Shown here piece by piece: positions 21,470 through 31,373 of a DNA stretch of 64,000 nt. A model generated the notes under the pieces. The model made no database searches and was not told the origin of the DNA. It worked only from the letters and a program-made list of their open reading frames with translations. The stretch lies in contig CP126194.1 in assembly GCA_030272155.1 (NCBI GenBank), forward strand, positions 7,485,001-7,549,000. Reading direction: 5' to 3'. This DNA is from Tetradesmus obliquus. Lineage: Eukaryota; Chlorophyta; Chlorophyceae; Sphaeropleales; Scenedesmaceae. The first letter of the stretch is position 1. Every line of letters starts with the position of its first letter. Made by a program: the position numbers and the translations under genes.

Positions 21470-23829
21470 CGATAGCCCAAGCCTGCTGAGGTGTGGCTGC
21501 AGCACCCACCAGAAGACCAGGCTGTCGATGAAGCGCTGCTCGGGCAGCACCAGGCTGCAGTCCCACAGCACCAGCTTCGGCCACGCGCTGCAGCACAGCA
21601 CAGCCAGGCAGGCAACAAGCAACAAGCAGCAGAGGCGCAGAGGCATTGCTCAGCTTTGACCGGCCAGCAATGCAGTAGGCTCTGCAGATACTGTATTGCT
21701 GCCTCAGCACGGCTGTCAGTGCATGTTGCAAGTAAGCTGCAGTGCAGCGCTTGCTGACATGCACTAACGCACCAGGCAGCGCTGCTCATGCATTACCCGC
21801 ATCATGCAGCATAGCCAGCAAATGCACATGCACATACCACCCATAGCTTACAATGCAACACATTAAGTTGCATACATGCAGGCAGGAAGCAGGTTGCCAT
21901 TGTTGCTGGCGCGTGCCACTGCTGGCACGTGCCGCTGCTGCCACCGCTGCTGCTGCTGCTGCTGCTGCTCACCGCCTGAAGTCGAAGGCCCACAGCTGGC
22001 TGGGCATCACGATGCTGGCGCCCTCCGCGTTCTTGCCGCTGCCCTCGTCGCCGTACGCCAGGTTCTCCAGCGCGACGTTGAATAACGTCACATTTGACGC
22101 CGGCCCCTCCAGCACCATCTGTCGCACCTGCATGCCCAAGTCGATGGAAGGGCGCCGCACACTGCTGCCAACCAGCAGCAGCTGCCGACGGATTGATATG
22201 CCGGCAGCCGGCCAGGCTTTTTCCCAGGCCCTGGGCGCCAGCGTTACATTGGACGCGAGGCAGATCAGCAGCGGACGCTGCGCAGGGATCTGCGGCGAGT
22301 TCAAATCCTGCAGCTGCCGCAGCAGCGTGGCGTTGGTGGCGCCTAGCACATAGCTGTCAGTGGCCAGCACAATGCCGGCTGCATCCCCGCGTGCTGCTGC
22401 CAGGTCAGCGTTGTCCACTGGGCCTGTGCTGCTGCTGCTGCCACGGCTGTCCACAGCTGCTGCTAGGGACTGCAGCACTGCCAGAGGGGTGCCTCCGATT
22501 GTGGATCCTGCAGGCGCGATGAGTGTGACTGAATGCGCCTCGAACGCTGCTGCTGCACCGCTGCTGCTGCTGCTGTTGGCCGCTGCGGCGGCCTTGCTGC
22601 TGTAGCTGCGGATATGGAGGAAGCTGGTCCCATCAGTCACAAACACTGCTGACGCGAGGGCTCCCATGTACGCAACATACTGCTGCAGCGATTGAGTATC
22701 CACCAGCAGCAGCACATCGCGGAGCAGCAGGGTCCTGCCAGGCCCCAAGCTCAAACCTGAAGGCTGCAGTGCTGCGCTGGGGGCCTCCCTGGGGTTGGGC
22801 AGTGAGGCATTGACCAGCAGCAGCCCCTGCAGCAGCAGGCTGCCACCTGGCAGGGCAGGCAGTGCAGCAGATGGAGTGCGGGTGAGGTGCTGAGCAACAG
22901 GAAGGTTCAAAAATGTTTTGGCTGCATGCGGGGATGCGGCAACTGGCGGATCATGCTCCGTTTGGGCCAGAGGATTACACCACAGTGCAGCTGCTGTTTG
23001 CAGGAATGGCGGGAAGGCGCTGCATGGTGTGAGATGATGCAGGCATGCAGGCCTATGCATGTGTGCCGCAGTAGGAGGTGTGATGGTGAATGCTGGCATG
23101 TGCTTGGCTTACCTTGTGGCACCACAAGCACGGGTGCTGCATCTGCTGCTGCGCCGGCATCTGCTGTTGATGTGAGCTGCACTGCAGGCGGCCTGCGAAA
23201 GCTGCCGTTGTGTACGCCTGAGCAGCAGCAGCAGCAGCAGCAGCAGCGCGGCAGCAGCAGCAACCGAGCTTGATGTGATGGAGGCATATTCCACGCAGGT
23301 GAGATTCAGCGAGTTGTGATCATAGTGCGGTGTAGTGGGGCGGCAGCAACACTGCGCGCATGTACGCTGCATTTCTGTGTGGCTGGCGAGCACGCGCAAG
23401 GATATGCTTGCATGACTCGCAACTCCATAATCCTCATCTGAAGCCAAAGTTGGTGTAAGCAGCAGGAAAGGCAGCTTGGGCAGTGCACAGTGATCGTGGC
23501 CCCTGCCCCGCCTTTCTATTCAGCACAAGGGTCAGTCTTGTGAACAGCAGCAGCACTTCCGGGCTGTTACCTGCAATCACCGCATTGCTGGACAGCTTCA
23601 CAGCTGATGTAGCGGCTGCATTTCCTTGCAGCAGTGCTAGGCTGCAGCCGGTAGCACCAGCAGGAATCTCTAGGAAGGCTAGTCCCTGCTTGGACTGATC
23701 CGCTGAGCTAGCTGCTGCCTCAGATGGCAGGCAGCTGGGCCACTGCCGCTGGGCGTGTGCAGAACGCTGTGCCAGGAAGGCTACAAAGAGGATGCGCAGA
23801 GCATGCTGCCGTAGGCAGCCGAATCTCAT
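13503..23829 (-). CDS. Transmembrane TKL-type receptor kinase
   Basis: Seventeen exons, 5'-3': 23829-23571, 23437-23366, 23217-23113, 22846-21973, 21587-21510, 21236-21152, 20971-20685, 20351-19737, 19538-18396, 18347-17717, 17218-17048, 16588-16439, 16199-15987, 15632-15606, 15082-14989, 14619-14382, 14097-13503. Phases agree throughout; the sum is 1879 codons. A signal peptide (MRFGCLRQHALRILFVAFLA) leads a roughly 1000-residue ectodomain with recurring LxNVxL strands and NxT/S sites, perhaps beta-helical. One transmembrane helix (WQAALVALAVALPVLAAAAA) precedes CVSRRRRR and a Ser/Ala-rich linker. Kinase motifs: GSGSFGVVY, AVK, HPNIV, MEYCPM, HGDLK..N (HRD has become HGD), DLG for DFG, SPE for APE, DVYAMGCLL, then a low-complexity tail. 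TKL kinases of green algae often carry HGDLK, so activity is plausible; ligand unknown. Exon 10 joins exon 9 through a 48-nt intron that removes an in-frame TAA; without it the kinase would be a separate gene. Early exons are the least certain. Confidence 0.78.
15377..15594 (-). repeat. Eight-copy 27/28-bp tandem repeat in a kinase intron
   Basis: Eight units start at 15381, 15408, 15435, 15463, 15491, 15519, 15547 and 15575, with core tcctgcaagcag then (g)catgca(g/a)tacaagtg. The 3' five are almost identical. The array fills half of the intron between exons 15082-14989 and 15632-15606 and ends about ten bases from the donor of the 27-nt exon. On the sense strand each unit contains CTTGCAGG, an acceptor-like word. 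There are no unique spacers, so it is not a CRISPR array. Confidence 0.92.
16660..16742 (-). repeat. Duplicate of kinase exon start GSLRAAL
   Basis: Upstream of exon 16588-16439 in sense orientation, a second acceptor plus exon start reads GSLRAALDSQLHA against the real GSLRAALESRLLA. The shared core is the + strand word cgcgcagcgagccctgcg at about 16710. The copy lacks the downstream HGDLK segment and no donor is evident. Confidence 0.8.
16925..17083 (-). repeat. Perfect 46-bp duplication of kinase exon end plus donor
   Basis: 16925-16970 and 17038-17083 are identical over 46 bp, 113 bp apart. They encode YELHLVMEYCPM followed by the same GTGCGTGGCG donor. The upstream copy (17038-17083) is the end of exon 17218-17048. 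The downstream copy has its own CAG acceptor and could make a 45-nt, phase-0 exon (VVWYELHLVMEYCPM). Confidence 0.9.
17189..17590 (-). repeat. Four tandem acceptor-side copies of kinase exon start VYSYML
   Basis: The acceptor and start of exon 17218-17048 (VYSYMLRPL) recur upstream in the sense direction as QDYSYMLPSCH (around 17336), VYCYMLRLLSA (around 17443) and a more decayed MLRQLLPA copy (around 17553). Each is followed by a degenerate gttgtcgaggtgcagtgtgg block. Spacing is about 105-120 bp and three copies keep CAG acceptors. Confidence 0.82.
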
Positions 23830-24045
23830 GATTGGCGAGGCAGCAGCATGATTGGCTGAGAAGTGTCTGCTTCAAGGCCAGTGTCAATCCTATCTGGCCA
23901 CCGTCGTAGCCTTGAATTGATTGCTAGCAGACGGACCGTAGCGATGCGAGCCAGACAGACATAGGGACCGGTGGCAGGTGTGCGTCGCAATTACGAAGCA
24001 CCAGAGACAGCTTCAGTACACACAGTCGAGCCTGATCTGCTTATA

Positions 24046-24050
24046 TTACA
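24046..24050 (-). terminator. HGH1 polyadenylation motif
   Basis: TTACA on the + strand gives TGTAA on the minus strand, about 165 nt past the HGH1 stop codon. This leaves only about 215 bp between the HGH1 transcript end and the kinase start codon at 23829, which must hold the kinase promoter. Confidence 0.5.
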
Positions 24051-24215
24051 AATGTAGGTGTCCTGAACGGTAAAGCACGCCTCGGACGCTGCCCGCAGTA
24101 GAAGTGGGCCTTTAACAAAAGTGACAACCTTGGGGCTTGAAAGGTTGCACCGATCATGTGCACAACAGCGACCACCACGTGATGCATCTGACAATTATTC
24201 TTGCTCGACACGTCC

Positions 24216-27091
24216 CTAGTCTGTTGCCTCCTGCTGCATCTGCAGCTGCTCTTGACCCTCCCCATCATGGCCTTCTACCTGTGCTGCATCAGCATCAAAC
24301 ATGAAGCAGCGTGCTGCGTGCTCCATGGCTTGACATACACCTGGATGCTCCTCGTCCTCGTAGCTGCAGTAGCAGGCGACAAGGGCAGCGCAGAGGGGCA
24401 GCTTTTGGCATCACTGGAACAGGCTGGTCAAACCTACAGCGCTTTACATGGCAACACGAGCATCAGTGCAGGCCTGCCAAACTGCCTGTGACATCCACCC
24501 TACAGCTTGATCGCAGGTCACCATGCTGCTTGCCCGGTGCAACGAAGCCTTGTGGCAACACAACTGAAGCGCTGTGCAGCAACAGCAGCGCCCCCAGAGC
24601 AGCACTCACGCTTTACGCAGCAGCTCCGGCGCTGACACCTTCCACAGCGCCTTGCGGCCAGCATCAGCGGTGGCCTGCAGCAAGGCAGCAGCCACAGCCC
24701 AGCCAACCATCGACCTATGGCTGGTAACGCAACACAAAGCATGATCCTGCAGGAAGATCGCTGCGCTGGCTGACGCTTGGAAGCGCCAGACGGCGCTGAG
24801 CCTGGCCACAAGCCAGCGAGCGTGCTTCACCAGGCTTGCAATGTCTGCTTCCAAGCGACCATACATGCAATGAACCTCGGACAGCAACAGCAGCTCACCA
24901 GTACAGCAACAGCCTCAGCCAGGGCCTCCCGCACAGCGTCATCAGGGTCCTTGCCGCTGCTGCTGGCCGGCGCAGCTGCACCGCCAGCGCCTGCTGCTGC
25001 GCCTGCTGGGCTTGCGTTGCCAGCCGCCGCTGCTGCTGGTGCTGCTGCTGCGTCTGTGCTGCCGCTGCTGCTGAGTGGCGCCAGCATGCGCGTGAGCACC
25101 GCCTCGTCAGCCAGCAGCTCCTGCAGCGTGCCATCCTCCTGCAGGCATGACGGCAGCCAGCAGTGCAAGACGTGGCCATGGTGTTGCGAGCCAGGCTTAG
25201 CGCATTGCAACACGACGAGCAGGAGCACACGTCTGAGCTGCTGCACCAACAAGCAGCAAGCGTCCTGGTGAAAGCGTCTGCAGCTGCAAGTAAGCCATGC
25301 TGAAGCAGCTGCTGCGGCTGCCATCGTGATCTGCTGCACTGCCGGCACGTAACTGCGTGCATCAACACAAGCCCTCCCACAGGACCAGCCGCACCTCTGC
25401 CGATATGCAGCAGTTGCGCAGCGCACCGCTGCAGCCGCGCCGCCGCGCCAGGCTGCTGCTGGGCCCCAGCTGCGCCGCCAGCGCCTGCAGGAAGCCCCTG
25501 CCCGGCTGCAGCAGCAGCTGGCGCCCAGCCTGCAGGCGGCTGGCGTTGGTCAGCAGCGACCCGATGTGCTGGTAGGGGTCTGGCTGGCCTGGCATGAGTG
25601 TGACGGCGCTCTTGACAAACATCTGCAGCAGCAGAGCCCTGCGGGAGGCGGCAATCAGGGCAGCGCATGCAGGCAGGCTTGAGGTGGCAGGGACACGTGC
25701 TGTTGCAGTCGGGGGATGATGGGCAGCTGCCGCTGACATCTGCAGCCCCCAACAGTACTGGCTGCCAGGAAGTTTAAAAGTTGGACAATCGGCAAAGCTG
25801 CACCCTCGCGCTTGTGCCTACACCAGCCGCCAGGGCAGCTGCAGAATGCTGCGCCTCCCACGCATGGCGCTGGCTGCAGCTTTGGCTGAAGGTGAGCAGT
25901 CCTGCATTCACTGTGTGTATACGCCCTGCTATACATGAAGCTGGCTGCGCCTGCTGCTGCCGCTCACATGTGCAGGCCCTCCATGCCCTGCCTGCCCAGC
26001 TGCAGCAGCGCCTCGCAGCCGGCCTCCTCCACGGTGAGGTTCACCAGCAGCATCAGCTGGACAGGCAGCAGCAGCGCAGTCGTCGATGTGGTGCAGGCAG
26101 GCACAGAGCAGACAGCGCAGTTGAGAGGAGCAGCGGCTAGGGCAGCACAGCGATCAGGCACCACAGCATTGCGCAACATGCAGCTGGTGGTTCAGCATAA
26201 GTGGGTTGCTGTGCTGCAGACTGATGCTGATGGCAGCTGCTTCTTGTCATGCAGATGCTGTGGACAAGCGTCCACAGCTGCATTGTATGCAACTGCCCTC
26301 CTGCACTGCCAGCAGAGGTTGTGCCGATGCTGCTGCTGCCGCCACCTGCGGCTGCCGCTGCATCGGCATGTTTCACAGCCGATACCACAGTTAAATATAA
26401 CAGCCCAGTATGACAGCCAAAACAGAGCCAGCACCCACCAGCAGCTCGATGTGTGGGCAGCTCTTCTCCCGCACAAACTCCATCACGCGGCCCACAGTGT
26501 TGAACTGCAGCAGCGCCTTGCCCAGCGCCGCGTCCTGGCTCAGGTTGACCAGCGCGGTCAACGCTGCCTTCGACACCGCTGAATCAGCATCGGGTGTGCC
26601 CACGATGCGCAGCAGCGCGCCCAGCAGCGCCACCTGCACCGCTTTGAGCCTGTCGATGCCCTCAGGGGAGCCTGAGAGGCCGCTGACGATGTCCACTGCT
26701 GCCTGCTGCACCTGTGGCACGGCAGGGCAGCAGCATACACGAATGAATAAATGAGTACACCTTGGCGAGCCATGTTAGCATCATCTTGTCTGAATGTAGT
26801 TCAGATTCCAGCTGCAGGGGATGCCGAACCGCCACTTGGACATGGTTGCATGCAGTACACTGCTGCTGCAGGCATCAGCCTGACATGTTGCTGCCAGTGC
26901 TACTGCCAGACTTGGTTTGTTTGAGAGGATAGTTAACTTCTGGTCTCGCTTGTCTGTGCATGCAGACAGCTTCAGACGAATGTCATGGCGGGGGCTGCTG
27001 CTGCTGCTACTGCCAGTGGTGGGCGGGTCACCTCTGGTTTCTTGGAGCTCAAGAACTCCACAAGATCCTGAAGGTCCTTATCTACAGTCAT
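24216..27091 (-). CDS. HGH1: HGH1 homologue, ARM-repeat chaperone adaptor for eEF2
   Basis: Eight exons, 5'-3': 27091-27032, 26711-26439, 26056-25968, 25638-25395, 25138-24899, 24674-24610, 24363-24341 (only 23 nt), 24283-24216. All phases agree; 1062 nt, 353 aa, close to the family's usual 350-390. Landmarks in order: MTVDKDLQDLVEFL, VDIVSGLSGSPEG, LTALVNLSQD, MLLVNLTVEEAG, DPYQHIGSLLTNASRL, LLLQPGRGFLQALA, RRRGCSGALRNCC, DDAVREALAEAV, RKALWKVSAPELLRK, YEDEEHP. The GRGFLQAL / RRGCxGxLRNCC / VREAL series is characteristic of HGH1 (brain protein 16). Hgh1 binds eEF2 and brings it to the TRiC/CCT chaperonin (known for yeast). The last exon, ending Gln-rich, has two possible acceptors. Exon 4 also contains a second CAG four codons in; the chosen acceptor is the one that keeps phase. 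Confidence 0.9.
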
Positions 27092-27566
27092 TGTTCAACT
27101 CTGTATATGCAGCGTTCTCGTCTGCGTGTAGCGTTCTGGTCTCGTGTTGCCGGTGGCTGAACCAACTTGCACTGTGCTACAGGCAACCGTATGCAGCCTC
27201 AAGTCATCACTCAGGCAGGTATTGACGCTCGCCTGCGCGATGCAGTGTCTTATCCTCATCCTCAGTCACAGTTCAGGCAATACGTCCTTGTGACGCTGTA
27301 GTACCCGTTCTGCCTGACTGAACCTTCGGTTTTTCACTTGGAACAAATGCAAAATCTAACTACGACAAATTGGTCATCCTTCTACACAGGCGTATCGTCA
27401 GGGCATGCCAGTGTAGTCTGTAGTACATGCTATAGCCAAGACCTAGTCTGCAGCTTGGCCAGTAGTGCTGGTTACGCTGGCACGAAATGTAAGCATCAAT
27501 AATACTTTTTACACGAGTTTCTTAACTCAGCTGTCTCGCCCGTGCTCGATGAGACAGGCATGAACA
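27092..27566. promoter_or_regulatory. Shared head-to-head promoter of HGH1 and the coiled-coil gene
   Basis: About 475 bp separate two divergent start codons. It is A/T-richer than its flanks (for example ttcggtttttcacttgg and aataatactttttac), as in compact bidirectional promoters. No TATA box or named element could be assigned. The + side boundary depends on the inferred start at 27567. Confidence 0.4.
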
Positions 27567-30500
27567 ATGCAGGCGCGCAGCAGATGCTCAGCCCGTTCGC
27601 TGTTCCACCCGCATGAACCGAGGGACTCGAATGCAGATACAGATGCATACAATGAGCATGTTGAGGAGCGAGTGGAGCACCTGGCAGCTCAGGCGAGGCA
27701 GGCAGGTGTTCGCTCATCAGCAGCAGTACAGGCTAGCTATCATGCTGCTCCATGCTCTAACCATCCCAAACATCGCTGGTTAGCTACCTTGAATAGCTTG
27801 ACAAATGCTGTCATTACCGCTTCTGCTTGTGCTGTATTGTACTGTCAGCTTGCTGCTCAGGAAGAGCTGCTGCAGGGCCAGCAGCTTTAGCATGAGTCAG
27901 CTGCAGCAGCCCTGCGCCGCAGCTGCCAGCTCAAAGATGCTCAAATGCAGCAGTTGCAGCAGCAGCTACTCCAGCTGCAGCTAACCAACCAGCAGCTGGC
28001 AGCAGACCAGCAGCAGCAGGCAGGTGCAGCTTCATCATGCCCTGTCTGCAGCCTGCAGCAAGCACCAGCAGCAGCAGGCTTGCAGGACCACCGGCAACTG
28101 GTGGCGCTGCTTGCTGGCAAGCTGCAGCATTGCAAGCAGAAGCTAGCAACCAAGAGGCAGCTGTGTGTTAGTTTGAAGGACACAAACAGCCAACTGGCTG
28201 CACAGCTGGTGCAGCTGAAATCAGAAAATGCAGGTGTGAAACGCTGCAATGCTCCATGCAACCCCTTATGTTCAATACTGTGGCAGTGCTGCACACAAGA
28301 CGTAGCCACAGCTGTTTGCAGCTTTCATGTGTCATGCCCGTCACAAAGGGTTGAAAAGCGGCATGCTGATGCTCAGTTGCCACCCTGGCTCATTGCATTG
28401 ACCCTTGTCGTGCCCGCAGGTCTGTCCACCAAGCTGGCAGCACTCACAGCAGCAGCGGCAGGCCGCCCCAGCAGCAGGCACGGCTCGCCATGCAGCAGCC
28501 CACTGAAGCCAGCAGCAGCAGCAGCAGCAGCAGCGCCTGGCAGGGTGTGGGCCACACAGACACCCCTTGACCCACACTACCAGTGCACAGTGCATGCAGC
28601 AGGCAATGGGCCGAGGTTGAGCAGCAGCAGAGACAGCAGAGGGCCTGCTACGCAGCGCGGCAGTGCACGGCCAGCTATTGTCAGCCGAAGCAGCAGCAGC
28701 AGCAGGCAGCAGCAGCAGCAGCGCCAAGCTGGCTGCGTGCTTGCCCAGGGAGGCTGTGGCAGCGATGCAGGACTTCTGGAGGCAGTACTGCTGCGTGGAG
28801 TGGCCGCTGGCGGCAGCAGCGCGCTGCGTGTCTGCTGCTGCTGGTGGCAGGTCGCCGCAGGCCGGTAGCAGCCCTGCAAAGGCTGCCGCTGCTGCTGGAT
28901 ATGCTGCTGCTGGAGATGTTGCCAGGGATGCTGGGGGTGGCGGGCTGCTGCAGCCGCTGCTGCCGTGGCATGTGCTGGAGGGGCTGCTGGTGCTGCTCAA
29001 CAGGGTGGGTGACTAGGGTGGGCTGCATGGCGCTGGTGTTGAGCCTGGGCTTGTATGGCATGGCCCTGCTGTGTCGTGACCGCAAATATTCATTTAGTCG
29101 CTTATACGCACACATTGGTGGCACAATGTAGTGTCTGCTTTGCGTAAAAAAATTTGCTTGCTGCTACCTGCCGTGCCGCATCGCAGGCGTTCCTGAAGCA
29201 CGAGCGCAGCAGGCTGACACAGGTGCGGGCGCGTTGCGACAAGCAGCTGGCAGCGGCGCGGCGCCGCGCGGCAGCAGCGCACAGCCTGCCGCAGGTGCTG
29301 CAGCAGCAGGCGCAGCAGCACCTGAAGGGCCAGCTGACGGCGGCGCGGCAGGCGCTGGCGGCGCGGGACAGGGGCACGGCTGCTGCTGTGCTGCAGGTGG
29401 GGGGTGGGGGGGTGGGGGGGTGGGGTAGGGTGGGGAGGGCGCCTTGCTGCGCGACGTCGTTGCCGCGGTTCTGTCTGCCTCTGTACAGGCAATATACTGT
29501 GATTGTGTTAGCTGAACGGGATGCAGAGGTCAAGCTGTGGTACAGCCAAGGCATCAAGTGGCTTGCATTTGCCGACCTGTGCTGCAGCCGTGTGCCTGAT
29601 TGTGCACCAGCAGCCGTGTGCCTGATTGTGATTGCGTGGCTGGCTGCAGGTGGCTGAGCGCGGCTACCACATTGGGCGGCAGCTGGACGAGCAGGCGCAG
29701 CAGCTGCAGCAGGCGCAGCAGCAGCTGGCGGCGGCAGCGGCTGAGGCTGCCGGCCTGAGGGCACAGCTGCAGCAGGCGCAGCAGCAGCTGGCGGCGGCAG
29801 CGGCTGAGGCTGCCGGCCTGAGGGCACAACTGCAGGAGGCGCAGCAGCAGCTGGCGGCGGCAGCGGCTGAGGCTGCCGGCCTGAGGGCACAGCTGCAGGA
29901 AGCGCAGGGGCAGGCTGGGCTGCTGCTGCAGCGCGTGTCGGATGCCTTTGTCAGCGGCGCGCAGGTGGGCTGCGCGTGCGATGGCGGTGTGAGCAACAAG
30001 AGATGCTTTTGTGCTGGGTGGCGTGCAGATGATCAGCAAAATGTGCACTGGTACAGACCATGTGGCCTTGTGCATAGCCTGCAGGCGGCCTTCAGCACCA
30101 GGTGTACTGCAGCGCTTGTTGACTGCTGTTGACCTCCGCTTAATTGCTAGTTGCACGCTAGGGAGGGGCCGGGCACCAGATTGAGTGACGTCGACCATGC
30201 AGATGTAACTGAAGGCGGGCGTGCTGCTGCTGCATTTGCAACCGTCACCTGTGCTGCACCTGCAGTGGCAGAGCTGCCAGGCGGCGGATTGGCTGCAGCA
30301 GCTGCTGGCGGCAGTGCAAGATGTTGAGGGCACGCTGGCGCAGGCGGCAGTGCAGGCGGCAGACAGCTGCTGGGGCGGCGTGTGCCCTGGGGTGACGCTG
30401 CTGGCTGCTGAGGGGCGGCAGGCGGTGTTCAAGCTGCGGGAGTTTGTGGCAGCAGCGCTGGATGAGGTGGCGGGAGGGGCGGCTGGCGAGACATGCGGCG

Positions 30501-30655
30501 GCGATAATGATGTTGAAGGGGGGTGTGGCCAGGGAAGTGGAGTGAGGTGTTGGGGAGAATTTTTTGAGCAGGGCATGTGTGGGTGCAGTGGGTCGTGTGC
30601 TGGGGATGCGGGGGACAAGGAGCTCTGTCATGTCCAGGATGGCATGGCATGGTGA
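27567..30655 (+). CDS. Coiled-coil protein with 21-residue tandem repeats
   Basis: Supported exons: 27567-27705, 27901-28233, 28420-28544, a poorly bounded exon ending at 29004 (start about 28640), 29187-29396, 29650-29964, 30266-30655. The first intron (GTGTTC to GTCAG) removes an in-frame TAG at 27888 and keeps phase; otherwise Met 27945 would be the start. The protein is heptad-rich from QMQQLQQQL on, with a CPVC pair, then a globular-looking stretch (LPREAVAAMQDFWRQY), a basic helix (FLKHERSRLTQVRARCDKQL), and three near-identical 21-residue units (AQQQLAAAAAEAAGLRAQLQ) followed by LLLQRVSDAF. The end holds DWLQQLLAAVQDVEGTLAQ. I do not recognise the family; a cytoskeletal or centrosomal scaffold is a guess. 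The last 60 or so residues after LDEVAGG are Gly/Cys-rich and may be a missed intron or untranslated. Confidence 0.6.
29713..29904 (+). repeat. Three 63-bp in-frame coding repeats
   Basis: Units start at 29713, 29776 and 29839 and differ at a few sites only (cagcag against caggag at the seam). Each encodes 21 residues, exactly three heptads, so expansion keeps the coiled-coil register. The near identity suggests recent expansion. Confidence 0.93.
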
Positions 30656-30696
30656 TGGACCCGGTGACACCATGTCATGCCATCCTGGACATGACA
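30626..30696. repeat. Long inverted repeat across the coiled-coil gene stop codon
   Basis: Arms 30626-30652 and 30670-30696 (27 nt each) are reverse complements with one mismatch; the loop is 17 nt. The core is tccaggatggcatg. The proposed stop codon of the coiled-coil gene (30653-30655) lies at the loop edge. It could be an RNA hairpin in the 3' end, a small RNA precursor, or the remnant of a small inverted-repeat element. Confidence 0.9.
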
Positions 30697-31373
30697 AGAG
30701 TTGATTGCCGCTGGCTGGCAGTCGTGTTTGTGCCTCGTGCACACGTTGCATACACGCTCTGGTAGCATGCGTGTGCTGTGCAGGGTGCAGTGTGGCCGAG
30801 CGTGGGCGGGGTGCAGGGACAGGGTCTGATGGTGTTATCTGGCAGTAACTGAGTCCTTGACATGACATGCTACCCAACACCAGCTAGTTGGTGTAAGCTG
30901 AGCGCCTCGTACCGAACTACCATTGAAAGTATTTTGTCCTGCGACCGCTGCGTTGCTGCTGACCAGAAAGAGTGGCTTCACGGTGCAGAGAGAAAGTGTC
31001 ACGGGTGACACTGCAGCGAAACTACATGAAAGGCTCGGGATCTTTTATCATGCTGAAGAGCATATCGTTAGTGTGCTGTTGGCTGCTGCTGCTGCAGCAT
31101 GGCGCATTGGCGGGTGAGTGTCACCCGCAGCTGTGCTCTGCTCGATCAACGGACGTTGTTTCCTGTAAATGAATCGAACGCACAAGTAACGACAATAAGC
31201 TGTATCTAAGAGGCTGAGTTGGTGCTGATCCGCCGTTCAAGTTACGAATTACACCCGTCAGTGCCACCCAACTCCTGCAGAGCACTGGTGACAGCAGTAC
31301 TGTGCAGCAGGCTGCATGTTCAGGCTGTGGCAGACCTCAACTGAATGGGCTAACATGACCAAACATCTAGCTA
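30697..31373. other. Intergenic: coiled-coil 3' end and GH5 promoter
   Basis: No coding pattern. The part from about 31140 is A/T-richer and probably contains the GH5 promoter and 5' UTR. TGTAA at 31164-31168 (sense +) could end the coiled-coil transcript. Confidence 0.4.

Noticed and set aside
27731..27900. Coding continuation ending at the TAG at 27888
   Set aside because: Splicing 27705 to 27901 keeps phase with the coiled coil downstream, while this stretch has no coiled-coil pattern.
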